Below are positions 44,707 to 54,776 of a DNA stretch of 64,000 bases, piece by piece (the first letter of the stretch is position 1; each line of letters begins with the position of its first letter). The notes under the pieces are model-generated. The model was not told the DNA's origin and did no database searches. It saw nothing but the letters and a program-made list of their open reading frames with translations. The position numbers were made by a program, and so were the translations under genes. Source of the DNA: Erythrobacter ani (GTDB lineage: Bacteria > Pseudomonadota > Alphaproteobacteria > Sphingomonadales > Sphingomonadaceae); assembly GCF_019204025.1 (NCBI RefSeq), contig NZ_JAGSPB010000003.1:310001-374000 (forward strand). The letters are read 5' to 3'.

Positions 44707-45855
44707 ATGAACCGTAAGCGTTTGGCCGTACTGATCGGCCTGATCATTCTTGTTTTTGCGGCTGCTGTAATGCTGTGGCCGGACAACGGCGCAGAACCGC
44801 ACAGCGAAGAGGAAACCGAAGAAAGCGATCTCCCGGAAGGACTGGTCCTACTCGGCGAAGAGCAGATTCGAAGCTCCGAAATCATGGTCGAGACCGTTGG
44901 TGAGGGCTCGGCGGTAGAGCTAGTGTTCCCAGCCACAATCGCCGCTAGCCCCACAGGCAGCGCGCGGATCGATGCGCGAGCGGCGGGCGTGGTGCGGAGC
45001 GTTCAAAAAACGCTGGGTGATTACGTCCGGCAGGGTGAAACCATTGCGCGTATCGAAAGTGCGGAAGCGGCAGCTTTGGCATCGCAATTGAGCGCGGCGC
45101 GCGCGCGCGTCAACGAATTGTCAGCCGCCTATGAGCGCGAACGCCGGCTTTTCGAAGCCAATGTTACGGCGCGGCAGGATCTCGAAGCGGTGCGCGCCAA
45201 TCTCCAGGTCGCCCAGTCAGAACTGTCCCGCGCGCAGGCAGCGGTTGCGGCAGCGGGCGTGAGTGGCGACGGTCGGTCTTTGGCGGTTACCAGCCCTCTT
45301 GCAGGACGGGTAACGGCGGCGCCTATTGTCCTTGGTTCGTTTGTCGATGCGGGAGAGGAACTCTACCAAATCGTGAATCCTAATGCGATGCAGATCGAAG
45401 TCGCGCTCCCCTCTGCAGAAGCGAGCCGTATTCAGCCAGGCGATGAAGCCACGCTGGAACTTGCAGAAAACCGCGAGATCGGAGCGCGGGTCCGCTCCGT
45501 CACGCCATCGCTCGATCCTGAGAGCCGCAGCGCGACGGCAGTCCTTTCGCTCACGCGGTCCATCCCCGGTCTTCAACCAGGTGCCTTCCTGCAAGCGCGC
45601 ATCCGACCTTCGGGCGAGGTCGACACGGGCCGCATGTCGGTGCCCGAAAGCGCGGTGCAGTCACTCGACGGCCAGGAAGTGGTTTTCGTGCGCACGCGCC
45701 GCGGCTTCCAGACCCGTCCGGTGGTGACCGGCGCACGTTCCGCAGGCCGCGTGGTGATCGAATCCGGTCTCGAAGCGAACTGGCGGATCGCAACCGAGAA
45801 TGCCTTCCTGCTCAAAGCCGAACTCGAAAAAGAGGAAGCCGAACATGGACACTGA
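44707..45855 (+). CDS. czcB: CzcB-like membrane-fusion adaptor
   Basis: GAGGAAA lies eight bases before the ATG at 44707, which I prefer over an ATG at 44692 that sits in the czcC stop. The 382-residue protein has one N-terminal helix, an acidic periplasmic stretch (HSEEETEESD), a coiled-coil hairpin (VNELSAAYERERRLFEANV) and lipoyl/barrel domains with the SPLAGRVTAAPI motif. It links CzcA to CzcC. It overlaps czcA by eleven bases. Confidence 0.9.
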   Translation: MNRKRLAVLIGLIILVFAAAVMLWPDNGAEPHSEEETEESDLPEGLVLLGEEQIRSSEIMVETVGEGSAVELVFPATIAASPTGSARIDARAAGVVRSVQKTLGDYVRQGETIARIESAEAAALASQLSAARARVNELSAAYERERRLFEANVTARQDLEAVRANLQVAQSELSRAQAAVAAAGVSGDGRSLAVTSPLAGRVTAAPIVLGSFVDAGEELYQIVNPNAMQIEVALPSAEASRIQPGDEATLELAENREIGARVRSVTPSLDPESRSATAVLSLTRSIPGLQPGAFLQARIRPSGEVDTGRMSVPESAVQSLDGQEVVFVRTRRGFQTRPVVTGARSAGRVVIESGLEANWRIATENAFLLKAELEKEEAEHGH

Positions 45856-48800
45856 TCGCATGCAGGAAACGGAGCACTCGCACCGCCACGGCCTGATCGG
45901 CATGATCCTCGACATGGCCGTGCGTTTTCGCTGGGCCATGGTCGTTTTGACGATCGGTGTCGCCATCTATGGCGTGATGAACCTTCTTCGGCTTCCCATT
46001 GACGCCGTACCCGACATTACGAACGTTCAGGTGCAGATCAATACCGAAGCGCCCGCCCTTTCCCCCTCCCAGGTCGAAACGCAGGTAACCTATCCGGTGG
46101 AAACCGGTCTCGCCGGGATCGATGGTCTGGAAATGACCCGTTCGATTTCGCGCAACGGGTTCAGCCAGGTTACTGCAATCTTCGAAGAAGGTACTGACAT
46201 CTATTTCGCGCGGCAGCAGGTCAATGAGCGCCTGACGCCGATCACCGCTTCGCTGCCCGAAGGAGCAGAACCGGTAATGGGACCTATCTCGACCGGTCTG
46301 GGCGAAGTGCTCATGTATACGATCGAGTTCGAGCATCCGGGGGGCAAGGAAGCACCGAAGGGCAATGCGGTCGGTTGGCAGTCCGACGGAAGCTTCGTTA
46401 CCGAACGCGGTGACAGGCTGGATAGCGATGTCGCTAAGGCTGCTTATCTGCGTACCATTCAGGACTGGGTGGTCGCTCCACTCATGCGGTCGGTCGATGG
46501 CGTCGCCGGTGTCGATTCCATCGGGGGTTTCCGAAAGCAATATCTCGTACAGCCCGATCCTGCTCGCATGACAGGCTACGGGCTTTCATTCGATGAGGTG
46601 ATCGATGCGCTGGAAGCCGCCAACCTTGCCGAAGGCGCGAATTTCGTCGAGCGATCAGGAGAAGCCCTGCTGGCTCGTGTCGATGCACGGCTCGGCAGTG
46701 TCCAGGACATCGAGCAAGCAGTCATATCTACACGTGGAGGCGTTCCCATTCGCGTGGGAGATGTCGCAACGGTCAGCATTGGCGGTGATCTCAGAACCGG
46801 GGCTGCATCGCTGAATGGCGACGAGGCTGTGGTTGGTACCGTCCTCATGCGGGCAGGAGAAAACAGCCGCACTGTTTCAGCCCAGGCCGCTGAGAGGCTT
46901 GACGAAGTCCGCGCCTCCCTGCCACAAGGTGTGGTAGCCGAAATCGTCTACAATCGTTCGTCTCTCGTCGATGCAACGATCGCGACCGTCGAGAAGAATC
47001 TCGTCGAGGGTGCGCTGCTGGTCATAGCCATCCTGTTCCTTTTGCTCGGCAACATACGGGCCGCAATTATCGCCGCTCTGGTTATCCCTTTTTCGATGCT
47101 GATGGCATCGATCGGCATGAACCGGCTCGGAGTGTCAGGCAATCTGATGAGTCTGGGCGCGCTTGACTTCGGTCTGATCGTCGATGGGGCCGTGATTATC
47201 GTCGAGAATAGTGTGGCACGTCTTGCGGCCAGACAGGAGCATGAGGGCCGGCTCCTGACACTTGGCGAACGGCTGACGGAAACGCGGCTTGCCGCGCAGG
47301 AGATGATCAAGCCGACTGTCTATGGTCAGGCGATTATCCTTCTGGTGTTCGCACCGTTGCTGACCTTCACCGGAGTCGAGGGCAAGACGTTCTCGCCGAT
47401 GGCCATCACGGTCATGCTGGCGCTCGCGTCGGCATTCGTACTCTCGCTGACTTTCGTCCCGGCGATGATCGCGATCCTGCTGAACAAAAAACTGACGGAG
47501 AAGGAAGTCAAACCGATCCGGATCGCCAAGGAACGCTATGGGCCTCTTGTCCGCAAAGCCATCGCCCGCCCTTGGCCGGTGATCGGGGCCGGTGCCGGCA
47601 TTTTTGCCGTTGCTGCTCTGGTGTTCAGTTTCCTTGGCAGCGAGTTTACACCGCAGCTCGACGAGCGCGATATCGCGGTGCAATCATTGCGAATCCCTTC
47701 CACATCTCTCGAGCGGTCTCTGGCGATGCAGCGGCGAGTAGAAGATCGATTGGAGGAATTTCCGCAAGTGCAGCTGGTATTCTCACGTACCGGTACTGCG
47801 GAAGTGGCCAGCGACCCGATGCCGCCCAACGCCTCCGATGCGTATGTGATCCTGAAGCCGCGCGATGAATGGCCTGACCCGGATCTTTCGAAAGATGATC
47901 TGGTGGCAGAAATGGAGAGTGCTCTGGGAGGCCTGGTTGGCAATCTCTATGAGTTCAGCCAACCAATCGAACTTCGCTTCAACGAACTGATCGCTGGCGT
48001 GCGCGGCGATGTCGCGGTCAAGATCTACGGCGACGACCTGACCGCCATGACCTCGGCAGCGAACGAGGTCGCCGGGATTTTGCGCGAGGTCGAGGGAGCT
48101 GCGGATGTTAAAGTCCAGCAGGTCACCGGTTTCCCAACGCTTGATATTGCCTTCGATCGTCCAACGATCGCTCGATATGGGCTGAAGGTCGAAGACGTCG
48201 CTCAATCCGTCGCAATTGCTTTGGGCGGGCGGCCTGCCGGGCTGGTCTTTGAAGGCGATCGAAGGTTCGAGGTCGTCGTTCGGCTTTCGGATGCGACACG
48301 CGATGATTTCGATCAGCTTGGTGCATTGCCGGTGCTGCTTCCGAACGGAGCGACCATACCGCTGCGCTCGGTCGCCGAATTCCGGGTTGTGGATGGCCTT
48401 GCCGAAGTCCGCCGTGAACAGGGACGCAGGCTGGTGATCGTTTCCTCCAACGTGCGCGAGCGCGATCTTGGCTCCTTCGTTGAGGAAGCGAGGGCGAATG
48501 TCGAGGCGCAGGTCGAATTGCCCGCTGCAGCCTTCATCGAGTGGGGCGGCCAGTACCAGAACCTTCAGGCTGCGCAGGAACGGTTGCAGATCGTTATCCC
48601 GATCGCTTTCGCGGTTATTCTCCTGTTGCTCTATATGGCAGTCGGAGGCTGGGTTCCCGCTCTGGCTGTTTTCAGCGCGATCCCGCTCGCCCTCGCTGGC
48701 GGCATCTTCTCGCTGGCTCTGCGCGGAATGCCGTTTTCGGTTTCGGCGGCAGTCGGGTTCATCGCCCTCTCGGGCGTGGCGACCCTCAACGGTCTCGTGA

Positions 48801-49156
48801 TGGTGACTGCAATACGCCAGCGTCTGGACAAGGGGATGGCGCTCGATGAGGCCATCGTGGAAGGCGGACTGGCGCGCTTGCGTCCAGTATTGATGACGGC
48901 TCTGGTCGCGTCGCTCGGGTTTGTCCCCATGGCGATCGCGACCGGCACTGGAGCGGAGGTTCAACGGCCTCTGGCAACGGTGGTCATTGGCGGTCTGATC
49001 ACCGCCACTGCGCTCACCTTGTTCGTCCTTCCCGCGATCCTGAAGCTCGTCTTCGCCACCAGAAAGGATGACCGGACGTGGCGTCAACGCTGGTGGGACC
49101 GCCTGCGCCGCAACGTCACTCCCGAGGAACGGCAAGAGCTGCAAGAGGTTACGTGA
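45845..49156 (+). CDS. czcA: CzcA-like divalent-metal RND pump
   Basis: The 1103-residue transporter has twelve membrane helices; helix 4 carries LDFGLIVDGAVIIVEN, the HME signature of divalent-metal pumps (DFG-x3-DGA-x3-VEN), distinct from the CusA form. An N-terminal tail has HSHRHG. It exports Zn, Co or Cd from the periplasm. It is preceded by czcC and czcB and followed by a small exported protein. Confidence 0.95.
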   Translation: MDTDRMQETEHSHRHGLIGMILDMAVRFRWAMVVLTIGVAIYGVMNLLRLPIDAVPDITNVQVQINTEAPALSPSQVETQVTYPVETGLAGIDGLEMTRSISRNGFSQVTAIFEEGTDIYFARQQVNERLTPITASLPEGAEPVMGPISTGLGEVLMYTIEFEHPGGKEAPKGNAVGWQSDGSFVTERGDRLDSDVAKAAYLRTIQDWVVAPLMRSVDGVAGVDSIGGFRKQYLVQPDPARMTGYGLSFDEVIDALEAANLAEGANFVERSGEALLARVDARLGSVQDIEQAVISTRGGVPIRVGDVATVSIGGDLRTGAASLNGDEAVVGTVLMRAGENSRTVSAQAAERLDEVRASLPQGVVAEIVYNRSSLVDATIATVEKNLVEGALLVIAILFLLLGNIRAAIIAALVIPFSMLMASIGMNRLGVSGNLMSLGALDFGLIVDGAVIIVENSVARLAARQEHEGRLLTLGERLTETRLAAQEMIKPTVYGQAIILLVFAPLLTFTGVEGKTFSPMAITVMLALASAFVLSLTFVPAMIAILLNKKLTEKEVKPIRIAKERYGPLVRKAIARPWPVIGAGAGIFAVAALVFSFLGSEFTPQLDERDIAVQSLRIPSTSLERSLAMQRRVEDRLEEFPQVQLVFSRTGTAEVASDPMPPNASDAYVILKPRDEWPDPDLSKDDLVAEMESALGGLVGNLYEFSQPIELRFNELIAGVRGDVAVKIYGDDLTAMTSAANEVAGILREVEGAADVKVQQVTGFPTLDIAFDRPTIARYGLKVEDVAQSVAIALGGRPAGLVFEGDRRFEVVVRLSDATRDDFDQLGALPVLLPNGATIPLRSVAEFRVVDGLAEVRREQGRRLVIVSSNVRERDLGSFVEEARANVEAQVELPAAAFIEWGGQYQNLQAAQERLQIVIPIAFAVILLLLYMAVGGWVPALAVFSAIPLALAGGIFSLALRGMPFSVSAAVGFIALSGVATLNGLVMVTAIRQRLDKGMALDEAIVEGGLARLRPVLMTALVASLGFVPMAIATGTGAEVQRPLATVVIGGLITATALTLFVLPAILKLVFATRKDDRTWRQRWWDRLRRNVTPEERQELQEVT

Positions 49157-49169
49157 ATGGAGAGCATCA

Positions 49170-49595
49170 ATGATTAGTAGCCAGCTCAGTGTGACTCTTG
49201 CCGGCGCCCTGATACTTTCAAGTGTTCCAGCATCGGCGCAGGATCAGAGCACGCTTGTTCCGATCGCCGGTGTCTGGAGCCTTGGTGAAACGCGGTCTTG
49301 TGATAGCGGACCGGCCTGGGTGTTTTTCGCAGATGGCTATTATGCCGAAGTGCAGCTTCCGGACGGTGGCCCCGCCGCCGTCGGAATTTGGCGAGACGAG
49401 GGCGATGCCATCGCTTACACCCACGCGCACATGCCATTTGAAGGTCATGAACGGCCGATGCGGGTTCGTCATCTTACCATCGAAGAGCGCACCGCCGAAA
49501 AACTGACAACCCGCAATTATCGCGGTGTCACGCGCACGTTTCACCGCTGTCCAGCGAATTCGCTGAAAGTGCCGGCAGGTCAGGACGCACATTGA
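49170..49595 (+). CDS. Hypothetical exported protein after czcA
   Basis: GGAGAG precedes the ATG at 49170. The 141-residue product has a signal peptide (to ASAQDQ) and a small domain with two cysteines (RSCDSGPAWVFFADGYYAE and HRCPANS) that could form a disulfide, plus HAHMPFEGHERPM with several His/Met. I recognise no family. It is co-transcribed with czcCBA, 13 bases after czcA, and may bind metal. Confidence 0.65.
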   Translation: MISSQLSVTLAGALILSSVPASAQDQSTLVPIAGVWSLGETRSCDSGPAWVFFADGYYAEVQLPDGGPAAVGIWRDEGDAIAYTHAHMPFEGHERPMRVRHLTIEERTAEKLTTRNYRGVTRTFHRCPANSLKVPAGQDAH

Positions 49596-49711
49596 CGCTT
49601 TCGTTACGCAATATGCGGGCTTCGCTAGTCCCTATTCGGGTTTCGCGAACCTGCAAGCTTACGGGTCTGCGGCACCGGGAGCGGTCAATTTCCAATGGGA
49701 AGCAATAGGCA

Positions 49712-52207
49712 ATGACGCGAACCATCGAACTCGAAGTCTCACCGCTCCTTCCCGACATCCCGAGCGAAACCGATCATTGCATCGCGCGCTTGCAGTCTTT
49801 GCTCAGCTCGCGGATCGGCGTGCACGAGGTCACGATATTGCCCGGCGAGAAAGATGCATCCGCCCGACTAGCGATATCATACGATGCCGATCGCCTGACT
49901 GTCGCCCGCATCAAGGAGTTGGCCCATGTGGCCGGAGCGGAAATCTCCGAACGCTACGGACACGTTGTCTGGCAAGCCGATGGCATCAATTCCACCCGCC
50001 GTGCCCAAACGGTCGCGGACCTGCTGGCGAGCAAACCCGGTATCCTCGAAGCAAATGCTGATGCGAGCGGGAGGTTCATCGCCGAATACGACCGTCAGCT
50101 AACCGATGAGCCTAGGATTGCGGGCGAGCTCAAGAACCTCGGCGTGTCGGTTCTGGCGGGCGATGTCGTCAGGAACGCCGAGCACTCTTCCAAAGACCAT
50201 AGTCACGATGATGAAGATCATGCCGGACACAGTCATGGCGGAATCTTCGGCGCGAACACCGAACTCTATTTCTCGCTCGCCTCGGGCGCATTTCTCGCGA
50301 CCGGGTTCGGGATTGAGAAACTATGGTCTGGGCATCCCGGATGGCTGCCATTCGCGTGCTATCTCGCAGCGTATTTCTTTGGCGGATTCTTTACCGTCCG
50401 AGAGGCGTGGGACAATCTGCGCCTCCGCCGGTTCGAAATCGACAGCCTCATGCTTGTCGCTGCTGCGGGCGCCGCCTTTCTTGGGGAATGGGCCGAAGGC
50501 GCGCTTCTGCTGTTCCTGTTCAGTTTCGGCCACGCGCTCGAACACTACGCGATGGGCCGCGCCAAGAGGGCGATCGAGGCGCTCGCCGAGCTCGCGCCGG
50601 AAACGGCACGAGTAAAGCGCGGAACTGACGTCGTTGAGGTTCCGGTCGAGAAGCTTGCGATTGGCGACGTGGTCATAGTGCGTCCGAATGAACGCCTTCC
50701 GGCCGATGGTTTCATCCTGGACGGCGTCAGTGCCATCAATCAGGCTCCGGTGACCGGTGAAAGCGTGCCGGTCGACAAGAGCGCGGTTTCGAATATCGCT
50801 TCTGCGCGCGCCAATCCTGACAATCTTGCGGATGACAATCGCGTCTTTGCAGGGACGATCAACGGATCGGGCGCGCTCGAAGTGGAAGTGACCCGGCGAT
50901 CGAGCGATACGACGCTCGCCAAGGTCGTCCAAATGGTGAGCGAAGCCGAGGCTCAGCAATCTCCTACCCAGCGTTTCACGCAGCGCTTTGAGCGAATTTT
51001 TGTGCCCGCCGTGCTCGCTCTGGCCGGCCTGCTCCTTTTCGCCTGGGTTGTCATCGACGAGCCGTTCCGCGACAGTTTTTACCGGGCGATGGCGGTGCTT
51101 GTGGCTGCCAGCCCCTGCGCTTTGGCGATCGCCACCCCGAGCGCGGTCTTGTCCGGAGTAGCCAGAGCAGCACGCAGCGGTATTCTGGTAAAAGGCGGAG
51201 CGCCGCTCGAAGATCTTGGTGCGCTAAAGGCCATCGCGTTCGACAAGACGGGTACGCTTACAAAAGGTGAGCCCCGGATTACCGATGTTGTGGCAGCGCC
51301 CGGCGTAGCGGAACGGGAGTTGCTTGCGATTGCGTCCGCCGCCGAAAGCCTGAGCGATCATCCTCTGGCACAGGCGATCGTCAAGGATGGCCGCGAGCAG
51401 ATCGGCGATGAGACACTACCCAAAGCGCGCGATCTTGAAAGCTTCACAGGCAAGGGCATCACCGCAATTGTTGGCGGGGAGCGGGTGTGGATCGGCAAGC
51501 TCGAAATGTTTGGCCAAGACGGCGTTCCTTCGCTCAGTGAGGGCCTGTCGGGAGAAATCGAGGCCATGCGCGAGCGTGGGCGGACAACAATGGGCGTTCG
51601 TTCGGAAACGCGCGATCTTGGAGCGATCGGTTTGCTCGACACGCCGCGGGCGGCAGCAAAGGCGACGCTCGAAGCGCTGCGCGGCCTCGGGATCACCCGA
51701 ATGATCATGATCTCGGGCGACGATCAAAGAGTGGCCGATGCGGTTGGAAAGGATGTCGGCCTCGATGAGGCCTGGGGTAATCTCATGCCCGACGACAAGG
51801 TCGAGGCCATCCGCAAGCTTGCCGGTCAGGACAAGGTTGCGATGGTCGGAGACGGGGTTAACGATGCTCCTGCCATGGCGAATGCCACTGTCGGGATAGC
51901 AATGGGCGCTGCAGGCTCGGACGTTGCATTGGAAACAGCCGATGTCGCCCTTATGGCTGATGATCTTGCCCGGCTGCCTTTCGCCGTCGATCTGAGCCGG
52001 CAGACCCGCTCGATCATCCGGCAGAACATGATCGTCAGTCTCGGAATTGTCGCTGTGCTTATTCCGGCGACTATTTTCGGTCTCGGGATAGGCCCCGCTG
52101 TCGCGGTTCATGAAGGTTCGACATTGATCGTGGTCGCCAACGCGCTCCGGCTTCTGGCGTATAAAGAGAAGAGCGGTGCAAAGGCGATAATGGAGACGCA
52201 AGCATGA
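49712..52207 (+). CDS. P1B-4 type heavy-metal ATPase with His-rich N-terminus
   Basis: The 831-residue ATPase has two N-terminal HMA-like folds lacking CxxC and then a His-rich run (HSSKDHSHDDEDHAGHSHGG, about 152-172). The membrane motif is ASPCALAIATP (SPC), the phosphorylation site DKTGTLTKG, the hinge MVGDGVNDAPAM, and the last helix reads HEGSTLIVVANALRLL. SPC plus HEGST mark the P1B-4 class, which exports Co, Zn or Fe. Context with czcCBA fits Zn/Co/Cd. It overlaps the next gene by four bases. Confidence 0.9.
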   Translation: MTRTIELEVSPLLPDIPSETDHCIARLQSLLSSRIGVHEVTILPGEKDASARLAISYDADRLTVARIKELAHVAGAEISERYGHVVWQADGINSTRRAQTVADLLASKPGILEANADASGRFIAEYDRQLTDEPRIAGELKNLGVSVLAGDVVRNAEHSSKDHSHDDEDHAGHSHGGIFGANTELYFSLASGAFLATGFGIEKLWSGHPGWLPFACYLAAYFFGGFFTVREAWDNLRLRRFEIDSLMLVAAAGAAFLGEWAEGALLLFLFSFGHALEHYAMGRAKRAIEALAELAPETARVKRGTDVVEVPVEKLAIGDVVIVRPNERLPADGFILDGVSAINQAPVTGESVPVDKSAVSNIASARANPDNLADDNRVFAGTINGSGALEVEVTRRSSDTTLAKVVQMVSEAEAQQSPTQRFTQRFERIFVPAVLALAGLLLFAWVVIDEPFRDSFYRAMAVLVAASPCALAIATPSAVLSGVARAARSGILVKGGAPLEDLGALKAIAFDKTGTLTKGEPRITDVVAAPGVAERELLAIASAAESLSDHPLAQAIVKDGREQIGDETLPKARDLESFTGKGITAIVGGERVWIGKLEMFGQDGVPSLSEGLSGEIEAMRERGRTTMGVRSETRDLGAIGLLDTPRAAAKATLEALRGLGITRMIMISGDDQRVADAVGKDVGLDEAWGNLMPDDKVEAIRKLAGQDKVAMVGDGVNDAPAMANATVGIAMGAAGSDVALETADVALMADDLARLPFAVDLSRQTRSIIRQNMIVSLGIVAVLIPATIFGLGIGPAVAVHEGSTLIVVANALRLLAYKEKSGAKAIMETQA

Positions 52208-52833
52208 GCGGCGATGATAACTTCAATCTGGATACGTCTGACAAGCGCCGCACATTATGGATCGTCTTATGGCTTAACGTTGCGATTGCGGTCGGGTTTT
52301 TCGTCATGGGCTACTTTGGCGACTCGAATGCGCTGCTGGCCAACGGACTCGACAATTCGTCGGACGCGCTTGTCTACGCTCTCAGTCTCCTTGCGCTGAG
52401 TCGACCGCGCTCCTGGAAGCGAGGCGCAGCGCGCTTTTCTGGCGTCATGCTTTTGATCTTTGCCGGCGGAGTGATTGCTGATGCCGTCAGGCGGTTTGTT
52501 GAAGGTTCTGAGCCGGGTGGCATCCTGATGATCGCGATGGCTGCCGTCGCGGGCATAGTGAACCTCTATTGCCTTCGCCTGTTGCAAAAGATGCAGAACA
52601 AGGACGTCAACATGCGGGCCGCCACCACATTCAGCTTCAATGACTTCATTTCGAACGGCGGGATTATCATCGCTGGCGTCATCGTTATGATCACAGGCGC
52701 GAACTGGCCGGACCTTGTGGTCGGCATCGCTGTGGCTGGCATAGCTCTTTACGGCGGGATCGATATCCTGCGCGACGCGCACAGTGACAAGCACGACGAA
52801 GCGGGAACGGTTCATGGCGAAACACGGGAATGA
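52204..52833 (+). CDS. Short CDF-like cation transporter, second copy type
   Basis: The 209-residue protein has six membrane helices and lacks a C-terminal CDF domain. The helix-2 site is D-x3-D (NGLDNSSDAL) and the helix-5 site D-x3-N (FNDFISNGG), the same altered pattern as the CDF at 40.3 kb. Metal preference therefore may differ from zinc. It is coupled by ATGA to the ATPase upstream and to the membrane protein downstream. Confidence 0.78.
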   Translation: MSGDDNFNLDTSDKRRTLWIVLWLNVAIAVGFFVMGYFGDSNALLANGLDNSSDALVYALSLLALSRPRSWKRGAARFSGVMLLIFAGGVIADAVRRFVEGSEPGGILMIAMAAVAGIVNLYCLRLLQKMQNKDVNMRAATTFSFNDFISNGGIIIAGVIVMITGANWPDLVVGIAVAGIALYGGIDILRDAHSDKHDEAGTVHGETRE

Positions 52834-53696
52834 GCCTCGTCCACGAGATATTTGTAACTGAGGATTTGTCGGCGATCCTGACCTTGGCGATGCTGGCAAG
52901 CCTCGGCCTGGGTGCTGGCGTTGTCTGGGAAGAAAAGCACGGGCCTACCCCGAACGAAAATGGGTTCGCGGCGGCCGTCCACTCTGGCGCCCTTGCCGCA
53001 CTTGCGCTTGTTTTGACCGGTCCTGCAGTTGGACAAGCAAGGGGTGACTTCATAGACGCAGCCCTGCTCCCCGCTGGCGGGACTCTCTATCTTCTGGCGG
53101 TGCTGATCGGAGGCTGGGCTTCGCATCGCGACTCAGTTGGAACCCTGTCCGACGCCGTGGGAAGACGCGGGCCGAAGATGACCATTGCGCTTCAAGGCGG
53201 TATTGCGCTGGGGTTTGGTGGCATCGCTCTGGGTGCAGCAGCAGCCGTGTCTGTCTTCGCCGGTTTCGCAGCAACACTAGGGGTTGGAATCACCTTTTTC
53301 CTGGTGGGGCGAAAGACAACAGCCGGATTTCGCGACAGCGCGATGAAACGCATGGATCGTCTGGCGATCCATGTTTTTCTGTCACTCGCCTTTGTTGCCG
53401 CAGCGGTAGCCGGGTTTTGGCTTCTCCACGGCATGAGCGAAACAACCGACGCGCGGTTGGCAATTCTACTCGCAGGATACTTTCTTATCTGGTCGGTTCA
53501 TTTTTTGCTGCAAATCCCGGGCAGACTGGGAGGTTTGAATTTGGCAGCACTCGCGGCCTTCATCTCCGGGCTTGCGATGTTCGGAATGATTGCAGTCGGA
53601 TTTAACGCCGCGATCGGAGCAATCGATAATTCCGATGCGATCCTTCAGCATCCGGATACCGCCGGCAACGAAATCGTAAATAGCGGAGAGAAGTGA
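52830..53696 (+). CDS. Unknown multi-pass membrane protein between two CDF genes
   Basis: The 288-residue protein has about eight membrane helices in the pattern helix-loop (VWEEKHGPTPNENG) then repeated Gly/Ala-rich helices. There is no signal, Cys or evident metal motif beyond a few His. I recognise no family. It overlaps both neighbouring CDF genes by one to four bases, so it belongs to the zinc/cobalt operon and may be a partner or a new transporter. Confidence 0.6.
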   Translation: MSLVHEIFVTEDLSAILTLAMLASLGLGAGVVWEEKHGPTPNENGFAAAVHSGALAALALVLTGPAVGQARGDFIDAALLPAGGTLYLLAVLIGGWASHRDSVGTLSDAVGRRGPKMTIALQGGIALGFGGIALGAAAAVSVFAGFAATLGVGITFFLVGRKTTAGFRDSAMKRMDRLAIHVFLSLAFVAAAVAGFWLLHGMSETTDARLAILLAGYFLIWSVHFLLQIPGRLGGLNLAALAAFISGLAMFGMIAVGFNAAIGAIDNSDAILQHPDTAGNEIVNSGEK

Positions 53697-54649
53697 TGGC
53701 GCACTCGCACGATCATACTGGCCACAGTCACGGCGAGGAAAACCTTAGCGATCGTCAGCTGATCCTCGCGGTCGCGATCAATGTCCTCCTGACCCTTGCC
53801 CAGATCGTCGGCGGCATCCTTTCGGGGTCACTGGCGCTTATCGCGGATGCATTGCACAACTTCAGCGATGCGGCCTCTCTTGGTCTTGCATGGTTTGCGC
53901 GGCGCATAGGCCGGCGGCCGGCGGACAAGCTGATGACCTTCGGCTACGCCCAGGGAGAAGTCGTCGCCGCGCTCATCAATCTGACGACCTTGCTGATCAT
54001 CGGATTCTATCTGATCGTTGAGGCGATCAACCGTTTCGCCGCGCCGCAGCCGGTCGAAGGCTGGACCGTGATCTGGGTTGCCGGGATCGCACTTGTCATC
54101 GATCTCGTCACCGCATTCATTGTCTATCGCGGCGCGCATGACAGCATTAACATGAAGGCTGCCTTCCTGCATAATGTTTCGGACGCGCTGGCCTCGATCG
54201 GTGTGATCGTCGCCGGAGTGCTAATCATTCTATACGATCTCGTCGTCGCCGATCTCATCATCACTCTCATCATCGCGGCCTATGTCATCTGGCAGGGCGC
54301 GACGCTCCTACCGCGAACCGTTCGTCTGCTGATGGGAGCAGTGCCGGACGAGGTGGAATTTGATCAGATGGTTGAAAACCTGCGCGCGCTTGGCGGCGTG
54401 CAGGATATTCACCACGTCCATGTCTGGAATCTGGGAGAACATCACCGGGCGCTCGAAGCCCATCTCACTCTTGTTGATTACTCCCAAACAGCATTCGAGG
54501 GAGTCAAGCGACGCGCGCGGGCGATGCTGGAAAAGGATTTCGGCATCGCACATGCCACTTTCGAGCCCTGCCTCGCTACGGACTGCGATGATGCGCTGAT
54601 CCCTGCCCACCCGGCACCCAACAACGGGAAAGACACGGCCGGTGATTAA
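53696..54649 (+). CDS. czcD: CzcD-like zinc CDF transporter
   Basis: GGAGAG lies five bases before the ATG at 53696. The 317-residue protein begins with a His-rich segment (HSHDHTGHSHG), has six helices with H-x3-D sites in helices 2 and 5 (ADALHNFSDAAS and FLHNVSDALAS) and a full C-terminal cytosolic domain with IHHVHVWNLGEHHRALEAHL. It exports Zn, Cd or Co. It is the last gene of the czc-ATPase-CDF run. Confidence 0.92.
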   Translation: MAHSHDHTGHSHGEENLSDRQLILAVAINVLLTLAQIVGGILSGSLALIADALHNFSDAASLGLAWFARRIGRRPADKLMTFGYAQGEVVAALINLTTLLIIGFYLIVEAINRFAAPQPVEGWTVIWVAGIALVIDLVTAFIVYRGAHDSINMKAAFLHNVSDALASIGVIVAGVLIILYDLVVADLIITLIIAAYVIWQGATLLPRTVRLLMGAVPDEVEFDQMVENLRALGGVQDIHHVHVWNLGEHHRALEAHLTLVDYSQTAFEGVKRRARAMLEKDFGIAHATFEPCLATDCDDALIPAHPAPNNGKDTAGD

Positions 54650-54776
54650 GCTTTCGCTGGCCTGTTCCTGCCCGGCCGTTCGCAGACCCTGAGCCCTCAT
54701 CGCGCGCCGGTCACGGACGGTATTGCAGTCCGGAACCGATGCACCGCGAGCCGCCCTAACCCGATATGGGCATAAA

